DNA of 64,000 bases from an uncultured Prevotellaceae bacterium. Lineage in GTDB: Bacteria; Bacteroidota; Bacteroidia; Bacteroidales; Bacteroidaceae. The stretch spans positions 42,710-106,709 of the forward strand of contig ONCZ01000019.1 of NCBI GenBank assembly GCA_900316445.1. Reading direction: 5' to 3'. Both the position numbers and the translations under genes were made by a program. Position 1 is the stretch's first letter; every line of letters starts with the position of its first letter. Of this stretch, positions 27,730 to 35,989 are shown in pieces. Under the pieces are notes generated by a model. The model saw only the letters and a program-made list of their open reading frames with translations. It had not been told where the DNA came from and did not search any database.

Positions 27730-28317
27730 TTATTGCTGTGCTTTGGCGATAATGGCCTGTGGGATTTCGATTGTATAATCTACATCGTCCAAATTGAGGT
27801 CAGCATCCATGTGGTTGTAGAAGAAGTCACGGGCTTCATCGTCAGAGAGACCACTGACGTAATCGCTGAGCCACTCCTGGAATGCTTCACACTTTACATC
27901 ATAGATCTCGTCTTCGTATGATTCAGGATCTTCTTTGTAATACTCAAGATCGTCTTCATCGAAGTATTCTTCAGGCTTGAACTCGAAAGAGAAACCGAGT
28001 TCCTTCTCACAATAAGCCATCAACTCATCGAAGTCATACTCAAAGTACCCATTATGATACCCTTCCCAGAGCCAATGAATCTCTTCGGCATCGTAGGCCA
28101 TCTGGTAATAGGCTTCGTCGAGTGTTTTGAAGATATCGGGATGGAGATGCTCGAGATTGAGGTCTTTCACATCGGTAGAATTTTTCTCCTTGATCAGTTT
28201 GACCAGAATATCTACTTCTTCATCGGAGAACTCAACTGCGCTCTCTCCATTGACTGTCACTGCGCCTGAGTGCGATATACCGAGACATTGCTCGCTTTCA
28301 ATACTGTATAGTGCCAT
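27730..28317 (-). CDS. Highly acidic hypothetical protein
   Basis: 195 residues from MALYSIESE; the longer in-frame extension overlaps the sigma-factor gene in another frame and is not credible. Residues 90-175 are extraordinarily rich in D, E and Y (for example FKPEEYFDEDDLEYYKEDPE), giving a strongly negative surface. This composition recalls DNA mimics such as antirestriction proteins, but no family match is recognised, so that is speculation. It is the last gene of a three-gene set with the sigma-like factor (32 nt upstream) and the 181-aa protein. Confidence 0.6.
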   Translation of the reverse strand: MALYSIESEQCLGISHSGAVTVNGESAVEFSDEEVDILVKLIKEKNSTDVKDLNLEHLHPDIFKTLDEAYYQMAYDAEEIHWLWEGYHNGYFEYDFDELMAYCEKELGFSFEFKPEEYFDEDDLEYYKEDPESYEDEIYDVKCEAFQEWLSDYVSGLSDDEARDFFYNHMDADLNLDDVDYTIEIPQAIIAKAQQ

Positions 28318-28349
28318 AGTGATAAAAAAATTGTGGTGAGGATAAGTGG

Positions 28350-29036
28350 CTATGCGGCAATGGGGATGCGGGATGACTCCTGGCTGATGATGTCGAGGAG
28401 GCGTGACATCTGGTGCTCGTCGAGGTTGTAGTGGCGAGCAAAGTCGGAGGTGGAGTAGCCTTTCTGAAGCATCTGATGGAGAACGCTTACCAGATGACCT
28501 GCGCCAGGTTGGCGATTCTCGGCACGCCTGGCCAGACTGTCGAGGGCTTCGGAGTAGAGGATGTCCCAATCGGCCGACTGATTACGATCAGAGGGAAGAG
28601 TGTCTATGCGAGCTGCACTACACTCATCATCGGCGTCAACTGCCTCATCGAGCGAAGAGTGGTTGTGTTTGATGTAGTCGTAGGCTGTCTTGCGAATCTC
28701 GTTCTTCACATACCAATCAGCAAAAGAGATGAAACGGAAACCAAGGGAGCCGTTGAACTTATCGGCTGCCAGAGTAAGACCTTCCCAGCCTGCAAGGATG
28801 AGGTCTTCAAGGGCTGCGCCTGAAGGGAGATAACGCTTGGCCACGCTTACCGCATAGCGTATGTTTGACTCGATGAGACGAGTTCGAGCGCGTTGACTGC
28901 CTTGCTGCATAAGCTGCCAAACCTGATGTTCCTCCTCATTACTGAGGGGCTTAGTCTTACGAGCGTCGTTAAGGATAGCGTCGACACAGTTTACGTTGCG
29001 GTCGATGATGATGATGTTCTTACCGTTCTTGTACAT
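28350..29036 (-). CDS. Sigma-70-like RNA polymerase sigma factor
   Basis: 228 residues. Region 2 is clear: ARTRLIESNIRYAVSVAKRYLP, then DLILAGWEGLTLAADKF and FRFISFADWYVKNEIRKTAYDYI (residues 53-125), matching the core-binding and -10 recognition helices. The C-terminal 60 residues hold a shortened HTH (GYSTSDFARHYNLDEHQMSRLLD), a region-4-like element; region 3 is reduced. This suggests an accessory sigma factor, as found in Bacteroidetes mobile islands. It is 27 nt downstream of the 181-aa gene. Which promoters it reads is unknown; the unusual promoter-associated elements in this window are candidates. Confidence 0.8.
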   Translation of the reverse strand: MYKNGKNIIIIDRNVNCVDAILNDARKTKPLSNEEEHQVWQLMQQGSQRARTRLIESNIRYAVSVAKRYLPSGAALEDLILAGWEGLTLAADKFNGSLGFRFISFADWYVKNEIRKTAYDYIKHNHSSLDEAVDADDECSAARIDTLPSDRNQSADWDILYSEALDSLARRAENRQPGAGHLVSVLHQMLQKGYSTSDFARHYNLDEHQMSRLLDIISQESSRIPIAA

Positions 29037-29063
29037 AGCTTGTTAGTTATGATGGGGTTATAC

Positions 29064-29609
29064 TTAGTGTTTGCTGAGTGAGGGGTCGATGATGACGGTT
29101 CCGCCCTGGGCAACGAAGGGGATGAGCAACTTGCCACAGTGGGACTGAGGATAGTCGATGGCGAAGGGTGAGGCCAGTGGAGAGGACTGGCGTACAGCCT
29201 TGCGCGACTGGGCCACGTATTGGCTGATGAATTGGTCATAGCCTGTGCTCTCAATGGTGCGGACAAGGGCATCGCTATCGGTAAAGTAGAGCTGAGAGAA
29301 AAGCTGGCGCAGCTCGTGGTAATTGTTGGAGGCTGCAGCGCGGCGCTGGTAACCCTGAGGATGGAGCAGCGTGTAGATGTAAACGAGGCGCGAGCAGCGG
29401 TCGCGAAACTTCACAATGGTCTCACCACCATCTTCGTCGATGAGGACCACATCGTAGCGGTGTCTGGCCGATGGCTCGCTACTTAGGCGCACCTCAACAG
29501 CCACGAGGCGTGGCATGAGGCTGACATCGGACTCCATGTACTCTGCCAGGCGCTGACGCATCTCTTCGGCAGTCATCTTGTTCATTAGTTCTGTTACTCT
29601 TGCGTTCAT
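29064..29609 (-). CDS. Hypothetical protein, single-copy version of a domain duplicated in the 862-aa protein
   Basis: 181 residues. The segment YDVVLIDEDGGETIVKFRDRCSRLVYIYTLL (about 52-82), followed by a YHELRQLFSQLYF helix and a C-terminal beta-rich PFVAQGGTVIIDPSL, matches the order found at both ends of the 862-aa Sel1 protein upstream. No database family is recognised. A TATCTTTG box lies 60 nt upstream. It probably forms an operon with the sigma-like factor and the acidic protein. Confidence 0.6.
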   Translation of the reverse strand: MNARVTELMNKMTAEEMRQRLAEYMESDVSLMPRLVAVEVRLSSEPSARHRYDVVLIDEDGGETIVKFRDRCSRLVYIYTLLHPQGYQRRAAASNNYHELRQLFSQLYFTDSDALVRTIESTGYDQFISQYVAQSRKAVRQSSPLASPFAIDYPQSHCGKLLIPFVAQGGTVIIDPSLSKH

Positions 29610-29668
29610 ATTTTATATATATTCAAAATTTTACTTGCACCCTTGGACTATCCTTGGATTTCCTGGTG

Positions 29669-29676
29669 CAAAGATA
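29669..29676 (-). promoter_or_regulatory. -7 box for the 181-aa gene / sigma-factor operon
   Basis: TATCTTTG on the minus strand, 60 nt before the ATG at 29609; the TTTG at -33 is not recognisable. Confidence 0.5.
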
Positions 29677-29686
29677 CGAAGGAAAA

Positions 29687-29710
29687 GGCACTCCTCCTGA
29701 GAGAAGTGCC
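29687..29710 (-). terminator. Rho-independent terminator of the 862-aa gene
   Basis: Minus strand: GGCACTTCTC, loop TCAG, GAGGAGTGCC (one mismatch in the stem), followed by TTTTCC. It lies 40 nt after the stop at 29750, and just upstream of the next promoter. Confidence 0.7.
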
Positions 29711-29749
29711 CAATGTATAGGTATACAAATTATGTGAACAAGCTACAGA

Positions 29750-32338
29750 CTATTCCATAACTTCCTGTTTATCAGACAGGTTAAGGACATTCATTGCATC
29801 TGGCATAACTCGAGCCAGCTCCATCAGTTCTGCAGGTAATTCGATATCTTTAGCATCGATCAGCATGCGACGAACGACCTTCCGATTTTTCAACACCTCG
29901 TTATCAAACAGATAGAGCGTTGGATCATCGTTTATATCTACCGCCTTCGTGATAGCTTGAGTGGCACGGTAAGAATACAGCTTATAGTAATTGTTCTTGC
30001 TGTCAGGATCCAAGAAGTTTTCGATGAAGTACCTAGCCTCACTGTCTTTGGCATTGGGTACCACCTGCTTATATAAGCCGACAATGAGAGGCAGGCAATC
30101 GGAACTCTTTGCCATATCGCGGGTGTAGCCGCTCTTGTAAGAGCAGATGATGGCGAGGAGATAGATCATCAGACTATTGGTATTGATACTGTTGACCACC
30201 ACTTCTGTACCGTTGGCGAGGATGACCACGATCTCGTAGCCTACTTTGTTGGAGTCGGACTTACGGACAATGATATGCCTGCGGCCATCGCCTCTGCTAC
30301 CATCATCGGTTGAGGGCCGATGAATGCTGAGTTGTCTGTTGATCTCCTGGATATAGGTATTGTCAATGAACTTCTCACGATAGGCATCGATGAGTTTCAG
30401 GAAATATTCCTGATTGCCTTCAGGCGTCAAGGCTCCTACTAACTCGATAAGCAGTTCGCGATAGTTGACCGATGCTTTGATTTCGGGCTCCAACTGAGCC
30501 CATTCGTCGGGAAATAACTGTATTAACTTATTCATACTTGGCTCATCACCGCCCTTGGCACCGTCTCTCAGGTAGCACATGGCCAGATGAGTATCGACCT
30601 CAACGCCTTCGCCTTTAATTTGCATGGAGCTCAGAAAAGGACAGACAGAGAACATACCTCCTTGGAAAGCGTTGAATAAACATCTGAATGCCTCTTCATA
30701 GTTTTCATCTTCATACATCATCATACCTATTTGGGCATAATTCTCAGGTATATTGAGTTTTTCGCTCCGATTAATCCAATAGTCAAGGTCATCATTCTCA
30801 TCTTCGACAATGCCCTCACGATAAGCACGTATCACATAGCGCATGGCTTCAGGATGATCAAGCTTGGCGGCTTCGAGGTAATACTCAAAGGCTTCTTCTT
30901 CATCTTTCTCAAGGCCAAAACCACCATTCGTAAGTAGGTATCCGGCTTCGTTAGCAGCCTCAGCATTACCAAGCTCGGTGGCTTCTGTAAAATATGAGAG
31001 TGCTTTCTCCCAATCCTTCTTGCAACCGAAACCATGCATACTACACTTGCCCAACCAATAGAGGGCTTCATCGTGTTCATCGGCAGCGGCCTTCTTGAAA
31101 TACTGAATGGCTTTCTTATAGTCTTGCTCAACACAATCGCCTGTGGCGTAAAATACGCCCATCATATAGAGACCATGGGAATCGCCAGCCTCGGCCGACT
31201 TCTTAAACCAATGAAAGGCTTTGTCCTTGTCGGCTACCCGATTCCATCCATTAAGATAGGTGTCGCCCAGCATATTCATGCTTCTGGTATCGCCATCCTC
31301 CATTGCTAAGGCAATAAGGCCGTCGATAAAACCGTTGTCGTTTACGATATCACCGCCTTTGCCGAGATCGATATAATCCTTGGCATCGGGTAACTGACTT
31401 ATTAAATCAATCATCTCCTTAGGAAGAATGATATTGGACGATGCCATTTGCAGTTGATAAACCCGTTGAGAATCGCAGGTCAAATCGTGTGGAAAGAACC
31501 ATTGCTTCTCATCTTCCTGATGGGCGGATTGCAGGCATTTGTTGAGCGAGGCGCGCATCTTCTGAAGGATATCGGAAAAACTGACATCATAATCGAGATC
31601 GCGCCACAGTCCCTTGACATTGCTGCGGGGATAAATCATCTTGGCGAGCTTCTCAATTACCTCGACATTATGATTGTACTGTTCGAGGTATTGGTCGTAA
31701 GTATGGAGTTTATGACCTATTATATCTTCAAGTTCTTCATCATCGAGGTCGATGTCAGAATCATCGAGGTCGATGTCAGAATCATCGAGATCAGCTTCAT
31801 CGTCGCCATCACAGGTTCCTTCGATCTCGCGAACCATTTCATCAAGCTCTTCATCGTCAAGATCATCTACATCTTCATCACCTGGCCCGTTGAGATTATA
31901 GAATTCACTCTCTTTGGGCTTATGAAGGAATTCTGATATATAGCCATTCTTAAAGGAACTCATCACCATCAGCATATAGAGCAGCTGCTCTGACTTACGA
32001 CTGAAGTGAACAATGGTTTCGCTATCATCATCGAAATGGAACACTACCTGATAGGCTCCCTCGGTGTCTGCGGCAGTATATTTCTCGCCCTCAGGACGCT
32101 TCACGATCTTGATGCATCGGGGCGAAAGGGCATTCTGAAGATTCATGTATCGCTCATAGTTATCGAGTCCATCTCTCAAGGCGTTGAGCAAATCTTCTGA
32201 ATAGTGAGCATTATCCTTACGGTAATATGCCATGTGGCCGATGATGTCGTGATAGTTTGCCTCATCATCCGTCAGCCTTAGATGTAACGCTCCAACTTTG
32301 TCTTGGATTTCCTTAATCTTTCTTTCTTTTTCTGTCAT
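29750..32338 (-). CDS. Sel1-repeat protein with duplicated flanking domains
   Basis: 862 residues. The centre (about 350-600) consists of Sel1/TPR-like repeats: AFHWFKKSAEAGDSHGLYMMGVFY, AIQYFKKAAADEHDEALYWLGKC and further divergent copies. On both sides lies the same roughly 150-residue domain: N-terminal YQVVFHFDDDSETIVHFSRKSEQLLYML plus a later NIILPKEMIDLISQLPDA, and C-terminal YEIVVILANGTEVVVNSINTNSLMIYLL plus DIELPAELMELARVMPDA. The N-terminal copy is interrupted by a low-complexity acidic insert. Sel1 proteins often act as scaffolds; the role here is unknown. A terminator follows the gene. Confidence 0.7.
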   Translation of the reverse strand: MTEKERKIKEIQDKVGALHLRLTDDEANYHDIIGHMAYYRKDNAHYSEDLLNALRDGLDNYERYMNLQNALSPRCIKIVKRPEGEKYTAADTEGAYQVVFHFDDDSETIVHFSRKSEQLLYMLMVMSSFKNGYISEFLHKPKESEFYNLNGPGDEDVDDLDDEELDEMVREIEGTCDGDDEADLDDSDIDLDDSDIDLDDEELEDIIGHKLHTYDQYLEQYNHNVEVIEKLAKMIYPRSNVKGLWRDLDYDVSFSDILQKMRASLNKCLQSAHQEDEKQWFFPHDLTCDSQRVYQLQMASSNIILPKEMIDLISQLPDAKDYIDLGKGGDIVNDNGFIDGLIALAMEDGDTRSMNMLGDTYLNGWNRVADKDKAFHWFKKSAEAGDSHGLYMMGVFYATGDCVEQDYKKAIQYFKKAAADEHDEALYWLGKCSMHGFGCKKDWEKALSYFTEATELGNAEAANEAGYLLTNGGFGLEKDEEEAFEYYLEAAKLDHPEAMRYVIRAYREGIVEDENDDLDYWINRSEKLNIPENYAQIGMMMYEDENYEEAFRCLFNAFQGGMFSVCPFLSSMQIKGEGVEVDTHLAMCYLRDGAKGGDEPSMNKLIQLFPDEWAQLEPEIKASVNYRELLIELVGALTPEGNQEYFLKLIDAYREKFIDNTYIQEINRQLSIHRPSTDDGSRGDGRRHIIVRKSDSNKVGYEIVVILANGTEVVVNSINTNSLMIYLLAIICSYKSGYTRDMAKSSDCLPLIVGLYKQVVPNAKDSEARYFIENFLDPDSKNNYYKLYSYRATQAITKAVDINDDPTLYLFDNEVLKNRKVVRRMLIDAKDIELPAELMELARVMPDAMNVLNLSDKQEVME
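31739..31790. repeat. 21-bp tandem repeat coding an acidic linker
   Basis: Two perfect 21-bp units (31739-31759 and 31760-31780) plus a partial third, encoding DLDDSDI repeats in the 862-aa protein. Copy number probably varies by slippage. Confidence 0.75.
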
Positions 32339-32790
32339 ATGCTTATTAAATTTTAAAATGTCCTTCTATATATAAGCCGTTTTTTAGGAGGTTTTTTCCT
32401 GAAAACGAGCCCAAACGACCCCGTTTTTAACCATATTTTGATTTATTTAATCCTAAATTAACAGATGTCTGGACAAGTGATTTCTAATCATTACCCAGGT
32501 TCCTTGTTTCATTCTTTATGTCTGAACAGGAGTGGTTCGTGGTAAGTGTAAGTGATCCTGTCGTCAGCCGCCACATGTCTATGGCGAAATAGGTCAGGAG
32601 GAAACCGAAGATGTAGCTCTTTATGAGGGTCAGAACGTATTTCATACTCTAGTATTTCATTTTTCATAATTATACGAGAAAATTTATATTTCCGGAACAT
32701 ATTTATAGATATGAAAAGTAATGATCAAATGACCAGAAAGCCTATCTTTATGACATAGATTATAGAAATAGTAGTAACAAATAAAACAGA
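32339..32790. other. AT-rich gap with a hairpin and one doubtful small ORF
   Basis: Apart from the doubtful small gene at 32509-32667 I see no coding potential. A hairpin CGTTTTTTAGGA (32378-32389) / TCCTGAAAACG (32397-32407) lies upstream of the 862-aa gene. No TAnnTTTG box for that gene is clear. Confidence 0.4.
32509..32667 (-). CDS. Possible 52-aa hypothetical protein
   Basis: Frame from an ATG at 32667: MKNEILEYEIRSDPHKEL and onward to LLFRHKE. Composition is plausible but there is no recognised family, no clear promoter, and no overlapping alternative. Included as a weak candidate. Confidence 0.3.
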   Translation of the reverse strand: MKNEILEYEIRSDPHKELHLRFPPDLFRHRHVAADDRITYTYHEPLLFRHKE

Positions 32791-33123
32791 ATGATTATGA
32801 CATTGGAAGAATTAGCATTGTGCACGCGTGAGGAATTTGAGAAGGAGCTCAACAAACTGTGTCCAAACCCAACGGATAATATGAATCCTGGTGAGTATGA
32901 CACAGCATTTAATGAGAGAGTAAGAATCAGGGAGAGCATCAAGCGGTTGCGCATTGAGGCTTTGCTGGATGGAAAACTCACTGTAGATCAGATCGCAGAT
33001 CAAGAGCGCGATGGAGATGAGGATCTTAGAGGTTTCTTTGAGAAAGTCCTTGAAAAGTTCAAAGAGGGGAAAGGCCGCAGTGAGATCATTGAGGAGACCG
33101 TAAATATTCTGGAATTAATCTAA
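32791..33123 (+). CDS. Small hypothetical helical protein
   Basis: 110 residues (or 108 from the third codon, ATG at 32797), all helical and charged, ending EEVT-like in IIEETVNILELI. No family recognised. Its interest lies in its 3' end: about 40-50 bp of it, including the stop codon, recur at 34878-34914 and 43151-43204 without the rest of the gene. It is followed immediately by a perfect hairpin terminator. Confidence 0.6.
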   Translation: MIMTLEELALCTREEFEKELNKLCPNPTDNMNPGEYDTAFNERVRIRESIKRLRIEALLDGKLTVDQIADQERDGDEDLRGFFEKVLEKFKEGKGRSEIIEETVNILELI

Positions 33124-33131
33124 TGAGTATT
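33081..33131. repeat. Dispersed gene-3'-end repeat, copy 1 (intact gene)
   Basis: Core GAGACCGTAAATATTCTGGA. Here it is the true 3' end of the 110-aa gene. Copies 2 and 3 keep the same reading frame and stop codon but lack the upstream gene body. Confidence 0.75.
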
Positions 33132-33162
33132 AATAATGAGCAGTCATTGGCTGCTCATTATT
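33132..33162. terminator. Hairpin terminator after the 110-aa gene
   Basis: A perfect 12-bp stem: AATAATGAGCAG (33132-33143), 7-nt loop, CTGCTCATTATT (33151-33162). It separates the + strand 110-aa gene from the convergent 63-aa gene and can serve both. Copy 3 of the 3'-end repeat lacks this hairpin but keeps the sequence after it (CAAAACTGT). Confidence 0.75.
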
Positions 33163-33196
33163 GCTTGTGGGGTTCAAAACTGTGATAGTTGCGGAA

Positions 33197-33388
33197 TTAA
33201 AGGAGTGTGGTGAGGATATTGCCATGACCTATGACATGGTGGTTGGAATCCTGAGTCACATCCCATTGGGGTTCGTAGTAGCCGAGGACATGATTGTTAC
33301 TGTCGCGGAGGGTCTGGCGTCCGCTGAAGAACTCTACATCGATGTAACCAATGACGTGCTGGTTACGATCTCTTAAGGTTTTTCTCAT
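33197..33388 (-). CDS. Small protein of three TLRDxNxHVxGY repeats
   Basis: 63 residues made almost entirely of three imperfect repeats: LRDRNQHVIGYID (4-16), LRDSNNHVLGYYE (27-39) and TQDSNHHVIGHGN (45-57). These look like beta-hairpin units with a D-x-N-x-H-V-x-G turn. No named family is recognised, and function is unknown. A promoter with the conserved CCTTGG element lies 33 nt upstream. Confidence 0.6.
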   Translation of the reverse strand: MRKTLRDRNQHVIGYIDVEFFSGRQTLRDSNNHVLGYYEPQWDVTQDSNHHVIGHGNILTTLL

Positions 33389-33420
33389 AATTGTAAGAGC
33401 TTAAGTTAATAAATATGTTG

Positions 33421-33462
33421 CAAAGATAAGCATTTCCCCTCAAACCACCAAGGATTTGAGGG
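33421..33462 (-). promoter_or_regulatory. Promoter with conserved CCTTGG/TTTGA palindromic element
   Basis: -7 TATCTTTG (33428-33421), 12 nt, TTTG (33444-33441) within CCCTCAAA / TTTGAGGG arms (33462-33437), with CCTTGGTGG between the arms. Best preserved of the three copies. Confidence 0.65.
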
Positions 33463-33469
33463 AGAAAAA

Positions 33470-34132
33470 TTACCTAATGTTCTCAAGGAAGTCCTTGAAG
33501 GGGATGAATGAAGCGACGTCTTTGGTAAAGCACCAGACAGCTTCTGTCTCGCCGATGAGGAGATGGAGCATCTTGTCAGGATGCCCGTTCTTGCATTTCA
33601 ATGAAGGCAAAGACAGATATTCCCAATTGAGTCTTGATTCCGTATGATAGAATCGGCAACGGTCGAAGGAATCGGCATCGTGGAGGATTTGCTTCACAAG
33701 GGTGTCGACCTTTAAACCACAATCACGGCTTGAGCAATGGAGCGATACAGCCGAACGGACATAGTCCTCCTCATCCGGAGTGAGTTCGTACTTGTTCCAT
33801 AGAGCGCGATGCATATCCCATTTGGTCTCGGCTGCTCTTGGCCCATGGTCAGAGTCTTCACCATTGTGATTTCTGGCCTGGTCATGAAGGAAGGCGCCAC
33901 AGAAAGCTAGGAGTCCTCGGCGAGGCTCGTCCAGTTTGTGGGCTATCAAGGCTGATGCTATCATCACACGATAGAGATGACGAGGATCGTGGATTCCTCG
34001 TTCTGGATTGTTGAAGTGTTCTTCCTTTAGGTCAAAGTCTGAAAGGTCTTTGACTCCAATGAAATTGAGAGCGTCGATGACGGTCTCTCTCAATGACTTC
34101 TGCTTGAAATGTAATGATTCTGCTAAATTCAT
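33470..34132 (-). CDS. HD-domain phosphohydrolase-like protein
   Basis: 220 residues. HD-superfamily metal ligands: HDPRHLYRV near 47-55, FLHDQARNHNGEDSDHG near 87-103 (the HD pair), a later HC in SAVSLHCSSRD and HDADSFDRCRF near 149-159. This order (H...HD...H...D) is typical of HD phosphohydrolases acting on nucleotides or phosphoesters. The substrate is unknown. The neighbourhood contains toxin-antitoxin and DNA-repair genes. The 5' region has only a weak -7-like AATCTTTG. Confidence 0.75.
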   Translation of the reverse strand: MNLAESLHFKQKSLRETVIDALNFIGVKDLSDFDLKEEHFNNPERGIHDPRHLYRVMIASALIAHKLDEPRRGLLAFCGAFLHDQARNHNGEDSDHGPRAAETKWDMHRALWNKYELTPDEEDYVRSAVSLHCSSRDCGLKVDTLVKQILHDADSFDRCRFYHTESRLNWEYLSLPSLKCKNGHPDKMLHLLIGETEAVWCFTKDVASFIPFKDFLENIR

Positions 34133-34223
34133 ATACGTTCTTATTTATTATTTGATTTATGTTCTGATGTTTTTCTGGATGCAAAGATTGTACTTTTTAT
34201 CAGAAAGATGGAGTTTGTTATAC

Positions 34224-34400
34224 CTATAACTCCATCGCCCAGCCTCGATGATTGACGAGATAATCAATTTTTCCCCATGTTTTGATGCCTATGACAGCAT
34301 TCTTCGATACACGAAGCATCTTCTTATCTGCATTTACTCCTACTCGACCATTTCGAGCTAATGATTGAACATCGTTGTTTTCCACATGTGTCTTTTTCAT
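34224..34400 (-). CDS. 58-aa small protein
   Basis: ATG at 34398-34400, TAG at 34224-34226. The product begins MKKTHVENNDVQSLARN and ends VNHRGWAMEL, with a central KMLRVSKNAVIGIKTWGKIDYL. It reads as a genuine compact basic/beta protein: balanced composition, plausible start, no overlapping alternative. No family recognised. The long upstream region contains several short inverted repeats, so its mRNA leader may be structured. Confidence 0.5.
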   Translation of the reverse strand: MKKTHVENNDVQSLARNGRVGVNADKKMLRVSKNAVIGIKTWGKIDYLVNHRGWAMEL

Positions 34401-34927
34401 TTTTCAACTAATTTTGATTTCTTATTTTCAAAGTATTTTTTGTATCAATAGCCTGCCTTGGCGACAGGACTACCTTGTCAAGAGGTAAGGGACAGCCAGT
34501 CGTGATGACCGGTCAGCCCAGTGTTTTCAGGTATCAATCTGTCAAAGATCGACGAACTTTTAATGTTCAGGGTGCAAAGGTGCGACTTATTTCTGACAAC
34601 AACGAATTATAATAAATCTTTAACAACTGGTTAACATTGTCGTTAAAAGTTCTATAAAAATAAGTAAGGCGCTTCCTTCTGGAAGACTTTAAGACTCTCA
34701 AGGACCACCAAATGGAGACAACGATGCGAATTCCCCAGCGTGGACAAAACGCAATGGCCACCTTACTGTATTTATTTCTAATAGTAAAGATAGAAATTTG
34801 ATTTGTATATTTATAATATTTTATATGTATAACTTGAGATTTCTTGATATTAGAGTAGTTTGTAATCTTCCCACTCCTTGAAGAGACCGTAAATATTCTG
34901 GAACTAATCTAATGTTCTGGAGAGAAA
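34401..34927. other. Long gene-free stretch with possible structured leader
   Basis: No gene is seen. Between 34450 and 34530 several short inverted repeats occur close together (CCTGCC...GGCGACAGG, ACCTTGTCAAGAGGT, GACTGGCTGTCC against GGGACAGCC), upstream of the 58-aa gene on the minus strand. A degenerate -7 (CACCTTTG, minus, 34582-34575) would give a leader of about 170 nt. 34600-34877 is AT-rich without features. Copy 2 of the gene-3'-end repeat ends the stretch. Confidence 0.35.
34878..34914. repeat. Dispersed gene-3'-end repeat, copy 2
   Basis: The core GAGACCGTAAATATTCTGGA is identical to copy 1, and the frame still reads LEETVNILELI-stop, but no start or body precedes it. It lies 14 nt from the stop of the AbiEii-like gene. 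Confidence 0.75.
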
Positions 34928-35989
34928 TTATAAGAGCTGACTTGTTTTAACCCAATAATAGTATGCCTCTGGCAACCCAATACGTAACTTGTTAAGTTTG
35001 GTTGTCAATACTGGCGCAATCTGTATGTTTTCACTAAAAGGAATGGCTGTGAATCGTTCAACGGTTCCCTGCCCTTTTTCTATAAGGGTAGCCAAGTATG
35101 CAGCCTTTGATGCATCAATGATGGCCTCTTCTATGCGATAGGCACTCTTATACATAAATGGCTTGATATTGATTATACCCTTTTGTAACAGATCGAATTT
35201 TACTTTGTCAACAAATCCTCTCGTACTGATGTTGAGTGCTGTCTGCCTGATGTCCTGATAGATTGGTGAAAGCTCGTGTTCCATGTTGCGGTAGCCAAGT
35301 TCCACATCGGCAATTGCCTTAAAAGAGCGTGACGTTATGTCAAGATCTTGCATTCTGTCGAATAGCCGGCCTACATCATAAAGTTGCTTGATAACCTCTA
35401 ATGTGGATAGTTTATCCTTCTTGTAGTACGGGATGCCTGTCGTTTCAGGTGCAAAGGCAGTAAGTTTATCACCCAGAATGTCCTCAACAGAGGGAACAGT
35501 GACTTTCTGCGGCTCACCATCCACCTTAATGAACGGACTAACAATGTCGATGGTATTGGTCTTGTGGTAATGGCAATCCTCATAGAGTACGTCCAACAGG
35601 ATGAAAGACGTCGCGTCAGACTGGCCTTTGAAAGCCACTTGATAAAAGAATTTGGAATGACTCTTCGGTACATCCTTTCCCGCCTGGCGGCGTTCTACAA
35701 GCTGGTACTCCAAGAAACCACTTTGGGCATAGTCCTTCATATAGTCCTCGATATTTGTACCCGGAGGACACATAATATCAACGTCAATCGACAGTCTGTG
35801 TGAACCGTCACCCAAGATCAGCATTAGGCTCGTGCCGCCTTTGAAATGGAAAGGACAGCCAGAAGCAGCAAGCATTTCCAGTAAAGAAAAGGCACGGATG
35901 ACTTTTTCTATGAGGTTCTTATCATTGTATTTCAGTTCGATGGATTTCTGGGCAATCCATTCGGTGGTAAAACATTCCTTGTTAATCAT
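34928..35989 (-). CDS. abiEii: AbiEii/AbiGii-type nucleotidyltransferase toxin
   Basis: 353 residues. The DNA polymerase beta-like nucleotidyltransferase signature is present: FKGGTSL at 49-55 and the metal ligands D69-V-D71 (LSIDVDIMC), with the VEDILGDKLTAF helix near 165-176 typical of AbiEii (DUF1814). In type IV toxin-antitoxin AbiE systems this enzyme blocks growth during phage infection by transferring nucleotides to RNA targets. It overlaps the antitoxin gene by 8 nt, the usual arrangement. Length fits the family. Confidence 0.88.
   Translation of the reverse strand: MINKECFTTEWIAQKSIELKYNDKNLIEKVIRAFSLLEMLAASGCPFHFKGGTSLMLILGDGSHRLSIDVDIMCPPGTNIEDYMKDYAQSGFLEYQLVERRQAGKDVPKSHSKFFYQVAFKGQSDATSFILLDVLYEDCHYHKTNTIDIVSPFIKVDGEPQKVTVPSVEDILGDKLTAFAPETTGIPYYKKDKLSTLEVIKQLYDVGRLFDRMQDLDITSRSFKAIADVELGYRNMEHELSPIYQDIRQTALNISTRGFVDKVKFDLLQKGIINIKPFMYKSAYRIEEAIIDASKAAYLATLIEKGQGTVERFTAIPFSENIQIAPVLTTKLNKLRIGLPEAYYYWVKTSQLL

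Noticed and set aside
28413-28823. 136-aa + strand frame
   Set aside because: Antisense to the sigma-like factor, which shows clear region 2 motifs.
31448-31936. 162-aa + strand frame
   Set aside because: Ile-rich shadow of the acidic region of the 862-aa Sel1 protein.
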